64,000 bases of DNA from Curtobacterium pusillum. Its GTDB lineage: Bacteria > Actinomycetota > Actinomycetes > Actinomycetales > Microbacteriaceae. The stretch's first letter is position 1. Every line of letters starts with the position of its first letter. This document shows positions 60,056-64,000 of this stretch, in pieces. The notes under the pieces were generated by a model, which saw only the letters and a program-made list of their open reading frames with translations, made no database searches and was not told the origin of the DNA. The translations under genes were made by a program, and so were the position numbers. The stretch spans positions 3,286,001 through 3,350,000 of the forward strand of contig CP018783.1 in the NCBI GenBank assembly GCA_002025645.1, in the 5' to 3' direction.

Positions 60056-60958
60056 GTGTACAGCGCCATCGCGCGGAACAAGCGCAACACCGTCCTGATC
60101 GTCCTCGTCTTCCTGCTGATCATCGGGGCGCTCGGCTTCCTCGGCGGGTACCTCGCCGGCAACGTCTCCATCGGCGTGATCGTGCTCGTCGTGGCGCTCG
60201 GGTACGCGGTCCTGCAGTACTTCCTCGCCGGCAGGCAGGCCACGGCGATCGCGGGCGGCATCGAGATCGACCGGAACACCGAGCCGCGGCTCTGGCGGAC
60301 CGTCGAGAACCTCGCGATCGCGACGGGTATGCCGATGCCGCGCGTCTTCGTCATCGAGGACCCGTCGCCGAACGCCTTCGCCACCGGCCGCGACCCGGAC
60401 CACGCCATCGTCGCGGCCACCACCGGCCTGCTCGCGATCATGGACGACCAGGAGCTGCAGGGCGTCATGGCGCACGAGCTCGGCCACGTCCGGAACTACG
60501 ACATCCGGGTCTCGACCATGGTGTTCGGGCTCGTCGTCGCGGTCGGTCTCATCGCTGACGTGCTCCTGCGCATCTCGATCTTCAGCGGCCTCGCCGGTGG
60601 GCGGAACCGCAACAACGACAACGGCGGCGGGAACAACCCGATCCTGCTCATCGCGGGCATCGTGGCCGTCATCGTCGCGCCGATCGCGGCCGCGGGCGTC
60701 CAGGCCGCGGTGTCGCGACAGCGCGAGTACCTCGCCGACGCGACCGGCGCGATGACGACCCGGCACCCGGAAGGACTGGCCCGCGCGCTCGAGAAGCTCG
60801 GCGCGTACGGGCGGCCGATGCAGACACAGAACTCGTCGATGGCGCACCTCTGGATCGCGGATCCGATGCGTCCGGGCGTGATGGAGCGCCTGTTCTCGAC
60901 GCACCCGCCGCTGCAGGACCGCATCGCGCGGCTGCGTGGCAGCCTCGACCGCTTCTGA
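60056..60958 (+). CDS. htpX: Zinc metalloprotease HtpX
   Basis: A 300-residue membrane protease of family M48 that degrades misfolded membrane proteins. Two N-terminal helices (residues about 14-55), the zinc motif HELGH (residues 140-144), two further helices, and the third ligand Glu in SRQREYLADATGA. The C-terminal FSTHPPLQDRIARLR is the usual family end. GTG 60056 is the start, with the N-terminus YSAIARNKRNT. It is co-transcribed with lemA. Confidence 0.96.
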   Translation: MYSAIARNKRNTVLIVLVFLLIIGALGFLGGYLAGNVSIGVIVLVVALGYAVLQYFLAGRQATAIAGGIEIDRNTEPRLWRTVENLAIATGMPMPRVFVIEDPSPNAFATGRDPDHAIVAATTGLLAIMDDQELQGVMAHELGHVRNYDIRVSTMVFGLVVAVGLIADVLLRISIFSGLAGGRNRNNDNGGGNNPILLIAGIVAVIVAPIAAAGVQAAVSRQREYLADATGAMTTRHPEGLARALEKLGAYGRPMQTQNSSMAHLWIADPMRPGVMERLFSTHPPLQDRIARLRGSLDRF

Positions 60959-61017
60959 CGGCGGCGTCTCGCGCGGTCGAGACGACGCGTGGCGCGAGTG
61001 CCCGAGTGCGCGACGGC

Positions 61018-61053
61018 CTGGAGACACGGGGTGCGCCCGCCCCGCGCCTCCAT
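61018..61053. repeat. Dispersed GC-rich palindrome, copy 7 (degenerate)
   Basis: CCTGGAGACACGGGG and CCCCGCGCCTCCATG pair imperfectly around an 8-nt loop. It sits between convergent htpX and the glycosylase gene. Confidence 0.75.
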
Positions 61054-61057
61054 GCAG

Positions 61058-62317
61058 TCAGACGGCCGGTTCCAGGGCCGCGGTCGCCTCGGCATCGTCC
61101 GCCGCGACGTGCGGCACGAGCGCGACGCCGAGCGCTCCCGCGACGGCCGCGGCGGCCGTGCCGCGGTCGGTGACCTCCACCCCGTCGAGGCCCTGCCACG
61201 CCGCGGTCCGACGCAGGGTGTCGGCCAGTCGGCCGGCGTCGAGCCGTTCGCCAGGCTCCTGCCACGCCGTCCGCACGCGGAGCACCCCGCGCTGCCGATC
61301 GCTCTTCAGGTCGATGCGCCCGACGAGCCGGTCGTCCTGCAGCACCGGCAGCACGTAGTACCCGAACACCCGCTTCGGCGCGGGCGTGTAGATCTCGATC
61401 CGGTAGTGGAACCCGTACATCCGCTCGGCCCGTCGTCGGAACCAGACGACGGGGTCGAACGGGCTGAGGACGGCGTCGGCGGTCAGACGGCGGGGGACCC
61501 GTGCGTCGGCGTGCAGCCAGGCGCGGTCGCCCCAGCCGTCGACGGTCACCGGGACGAGCTCCCCGGCGGCGACGAGCTCGGCGATCGCTGCGGCGGTGTC
61601 GTCGGATCGGAGCCGGAAGTAGTCGGCGATGTCGGCACGGGTGCCGATCCCGAGCGCTCGGGCGGAGCGGCGGACGAGCTCCCGGATCGCTTCGGGGCGT
61701 GCAGGTGCAGTCTCGAGGGTCCCCGCAGGCAGGACCTGCTCAGGCAGGGCGTACACCCGTTCGAACCCGGACCGGCCGGCGCTCACGACGTCGCCCCAGC
61801 GAAACATCTGCTCGAGCCCGAGCTTCACGTCGCTCCAGCCCCACCACGGCCCGCGGCGGACGTTCGACTCGTGCTCGACCGCGCTCGCCGGCATCGGTCC
61901 CTCGGCCCGGAGCAGCGCCTGGAGTTCGCGGCGGACGCCCTCGGTCCGGGTGACGCTCTCGACCCGGGTCGGCCAGGAGTCCCGGTCACGCAGAGCGTCC
62001 ATCCGCCACCGGAAGAGCGGGAGGTCGGTGCGGTCGACGAAGGCGGCCTCGTGTGCCCAGTACTCGGCGTAGGGGCCGCGCTTCCCCATGGTCAAGCGGT
62101 CGAGCGTCGACTTGTCGTACGCGCCCAGTCGGGCGAAGAGCGGAAGGTAGTGGCTCCGCTCGAAGACGTTGACGGAGTCGATCTGGAGCAGGCCGAGCCG
62201 GGCGAACCCGGCGTTCAGTGCCCGGGTCGAGACGGTGTCGGCCGGCGGCTGGCCGAACCCCTGGGCGGCCAGCGCGACACGACGGGCCTCGGCAGCGGAG
62301 AGCGTGGTCCTGACCAT
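61058..62317 (-). CDS. Winged-helix DNA glycosylase-like protein (YcaQ/AlkX family)
   Basis: A 419-residue protein of the HTH_42 (formerly DUF1006) superfamily. Q45-I46-D47 in LLQIDSVNVFERSHYLPLFA matches the catalytic Gln-hydrophobic-Asp of AlkX/YcaQ enzymes, which repair interstrand crosslinks, rather than the QxQ of AlkZ. Other family blocks are EYWAHEAAFV, LSPFDPVVWFRRRAERMYGF and KRVFGYYVLPVL. ATG 62317 is preferred because TAGCGT ends 7 nt upstream (leaderless); the in-frame extension to 62545 runs through the neighbour. Confidence 0.9.
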   Translation of the reverse strand: MVRTTLSAAEARRVALAAQGFGQPPADTVSTRALNAGFARLGLLQIDSVNVFERSHYLPLFARLGAYDKSTLDRLTMGKRGPYAEYWAHEAAFVDRTDLPLFRWRMDALRDRDSWPTRVESVTRTEGVRRELQALLRAEGPMPASAVEHESNVRRGPWWGWSDVKLGLEQMFRWGDVVSAGRSGFERVYALPEQVLPAGTLETAPARPEAIRELVRRSARALGIGTRADIADYFRLRSDDTAAAIAELVAAGELVPVTVDGWGDRAWLHADARVPRRLTADAVLSPFDPVVWFRRRAERMYGFHYRIEIYTPAPKRVFGYYVLPVLQDDRLVGRIDLKSDRQRGVLRVRTAWQEPGERLDAGRLADTLRRTAAWQGLDGVEVTDRGTAAAAVAGALGVALVPHVAADDAEATAALEPAV

Positions 62318-62411
62318 GCGCGCGACGCTACCGACAGCCGCCGACAGCGCCCGTACCCCGGCGTATGCCGCATCTGGTACCTGTCGGTCAGCACATCGAT
62401 ACACTCCAGGA

Positions 62412-63677
62412 ATGGCATGGGGCAGAAAGCAGCAACCGACGCATCCCGACCCCGTGGTCGAGGGCTCGGTCCCGATGGGCATGCGGATCGCGGGTGCGTG
62501 GTCGTGGCGGATCCTCGTCGTCATCGGCGTGATCGCGGTCTTCATCTGGCTGATGACGATCTTCAGTCAGATCCTCATCCCGTTCCTCGTCGGCATCGTC
62601 GTGTCCGCGCTGCTCGTGCCGATCTCGAACTGGATGCAGCGGCACCACGTGCCGAAGTGGCTGGCCGTCGTGATCAGCCTGCTCGGCGGGCTCGCGGCCA
62701 TCGGCGCGCTCGTGTGGCTCGTCGTCGACCAGATCATCGCCTCGTACCCGTCGCTCCGTGACCGGACCGTCGACCAGTACGCGAACATCAAGGACCTCGT
62801 CCTGAACTCCGGCCTCGGGATCACGCAGAGCGACGTCAACGGCTGGCTGGACGACGGCACGAAGTGGCTGCAGGACAACTCGGCGTCGATCCTGTCCGGG
62901 GTCGCGAGCGCGGGCTCGGGTGCCACGCACGTGTTCGAGGCGCTCTTCATCATCCTGTTCACCACGATCTTCCTGCTCATCGACGGCAAGAACGTGTGGC
63001 GCTGGGCAGTCCGGCTCTTCCCCAAGAAGGCGCGTGCGACCGTCGACGGCGCGGGCGTCGCCGGGTGGATCACCCTCACGAGCTTCATCCGGGTGCAGAT
63101 CTTCGTCGCGTTCGTCGACGCGGTCGGCATCGGCCTCGGTGCGTTCATCGTCGGACTGTTTTTCGGTGGGATGCCGCTCGTCATCCCGATCGCCGCGTTC
63201 GTCTTCCTCGGCGCGTTCATCCCGGTGGTCGGTGCGATCGTCACCGGCTTCCTCGCCGTCTTCGTCGCGTTGATCTTCAACGGGCCGGTCGCCGCGGTGC
63301 TCGTGCTCGCCGTCGTCCTGCTCGTGCAGCAGATCGAGGGGCACATCCTCCAGCCGCTCGTGATGGGCAACGCCGTCAAGGTGCACCCGCTCGCCGTCGT
63401 CCTCGGCGTCACGGCGGCATCCGGGCTCGCGGGCATCGCCGGGGCGTTCTTCGCCGTCCCGCTGATCGCCACCGTGAACACCATGGTCATGACGATCGCG
63501 AGCGGCCGGTGGCGCGGACTCGACTCCGAGCACGTGCTCGAAGCGACCCCGAAGCGCGGCCAGCACGGGCAACTCCAGCTCCGCCGGGGCCGTCGCCACA
63601 AGGTCGGCGACCCGGTCCCCGCGCCGGGCAGCAAGCCGGAACCCACCGCGGCTGAGGGCACTGCCAGCACCAACTGA
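62412..63677 (+). CDS. AI-2E family transporter
   Basis: A 421-residue polytopic protein of the AI-2 exporter (PerM/YdbE-like) family with about eight transmembrane helices. Features are LIPFLVGIVVSALLVPISNW near helix 2, a soluble helical segment (residues about 115-170), FIPVVGAIVTGFLAV and the signature QQIEGHILQPLVMGNAVKVH. Family members are reported to move autoinducer-2 or sodium/protons; the substrate here is unknown. The C-terminal tail is basic. TACACT ends 6 nt before the ATG. Confidence 0.92.
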   Translation: MAWGRKQQPTHPDPVVEGSVPMGMRIAGAWSWRILVVIGVIAVFIWLMTIFSQILIPFLVGIVVSALLVPISNWMQRHHVPKWLAVVISLLGGLAAIGALVWLVVDQIIASYPSLRDRTVDQYANIKDLVLNSGLGITQSDVNGWLDDGTKWLQDNSASILSGVASAGSGATHVFEALFIILFTTIFLLIDGKNVWRWAVRLFPKKARATVDGAGVAGWITLTSFIRVQIFVAFVDAVGIGLGAFIVGLFFGGMPLVIPIAAFVFLGAFIPVVGAIVTGFLAVFVALIFNGPVAAVLVLAVVLLVQQIEGHILQPLVMGNAVKVHPLAVVLGVTAASGLAGIAGAFFAVPLIATVNTMVMTIASGRWRGLDSEHVLEATPKRGQHGQLQLRRGRRHKVGDPVPAPGSKPEPTAAEGTASTN

Positions 63678-63722
63678 CGTCACGGGTTCGTCACGAGCGG
63701 TCCGACCGAGGATGATGGGACG

Positions 63723-64000
63723 GTGACCGACACGACTACGCCGCTGATCCCCACGCTCGACGACATCGAGAAGGCGCGCGAGACGATCGCCGGGGTCGCT
63801 CGGGTCACGCCGATGGAGACGTCGCAGTTCCTCGCGGAGCTGCTCGGATCACCGGTGCACCTCAAGTGCGAGAACCTGCAGCGGACCGGTGCGTACAAGG
63901 TCCGCGGCGCGTACAACCGCCTGTCGACCCTCACCGCGGAGCAGCGTGCCGCGGGCGTCGTCGCAGCCAGCGCCGGCAACCACGCCCAGGGCGTCGCCCT
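63723..64000 (+). CDS. ilvA: Threonine ammonia-lyase (3' truncated)
   Basis: Only the first 92 codons are in the window. The frame from GTG 63723 gives LDDIEKARETIAGVARVTPM, then CENLQRTGAYKVRGAYNRLS, where the Lys of YKVRGA is the pyridoxal-phosphate lysine, and VAASAGNHAQGVA, the cofactor-phosphate region. This is a threonine/serine dehydratase that makes 2-oxobutanoate for isoleucine synthesis or degrades threonine. Whether a C-terminal ACT domain is present cannot be seen. GATGAT ends 6 nt before the GTG. Confidence 0.93.
   Translation, partial: MTDTTTPLIPTLDDIEKARETIAGVARVTPMETSQFLAELLGSPVHLKCENLQRTGAYKVRGAYNRLSTLTAEQRAAGVVAASAGNHAQGVA

Overview
The window is high-GC, densely packed DNA of an actinobacterium, most likely a plant-associated Microbacteriaceae of the Curtobacterium type. 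I infer this from codon use (third positions almost all G or C), the conserved order glmU-prs ... rplY-pth-mfd-mazG-eno-divIC/ftsB-like-DUF501 that is typical of Actinobacteria, many GTG/TTG starts, and many genes whose -10 hexamer ends only 6-7 nt before the start codon (probable leaderless mRNAs). The genus is inferred, not shown.

Layout. 1-3.2 kb: a truncated MarR regulator, a MerR regulator with a divergent SDR gene, a Nudix hydrolase and an acetyl-xylan-esterase-like CE7 esterase. 3.3-12.3 kb: a pentose and sugar-oxidation region, with xylB-xylA on the minus strand and, divergently, Gfo/Idh - ThuA - Gfo/Idh - TIM-barrel - ROK regulator - zinc polyol dehydrogenase. 12.4-17.3 kb: UMF1-type MFS, glmU, prs and a PrmC-like methyltransferase. 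17.4-24.7 kb: membrane-anchored YedY-like molybdoenzyme, gnd/gntK, a SHOCT protein and a NarL-type two-component system. 24.7-37.3 kb: a hexuronate catabolism locus. It holds a TIM-barrel epimerase, uxaC, a LacI regulator, a sugar ABC transporter (binding lipoprotein and two permeases, no ATPase), then a translationally coupled run TIM-barrel - Gfo/Idh - TIM-barrel - fructuronate reductase - ManD-type dehydratase. 37.3-40.1 kb: a coiled-coil protein and a polyol-type MFS permease. 40.3-53.4 kb: rplY, pth, mfd, nhaA, mazG, hisS, eno, FtsB-like, DUF501 and ndh. 53.5-64 kb: tRNA-Leu(TAA), a ThrE-type exporter, an acyl-CoA ligase, an Ig-like membrane protein, lemA-htpX, a YcaQ/AlkX-like glycosylase, an AI-2E family protein and the start of ilvA.

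How it fits together. Xylan side chains and xylose enter through the CE7 esterase and XylA/XylB. Hexuronates enter through the ABC system and UxaC, then fructuronate reductase and ManD towards 2-keto-3-deoxygluconate; the KDG kinase and aldolase are not in the window. Gnd and GntK handle gluconate. The two Gfo/Idh plus TIM-barrel cassettes look like oxidise-then-eliminate pathways for glycosides or unusual sugars. The accessory block from 17.4 to 40.1 kb sits exactly between prs and rplY, splitting a normally compact housekeeping cluster.

The most notable non-coding features are: (i) a probable small structured RNA on the minus strand at about 47645-47797, with an extended -10 promoter, three hairpins and a T6 terminator; (ii) a dispersed family of 36-48 bp palindromes (CTGGAGGCGCG ... 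CGCGCCTCCAG) in at least eight gaps; (iii) a 36-bp concentric palindrome upstream of the uronate ABC operon; (iv) several unrelated tandem arrays of roughly 19-20 bp units in intergenic DNA.
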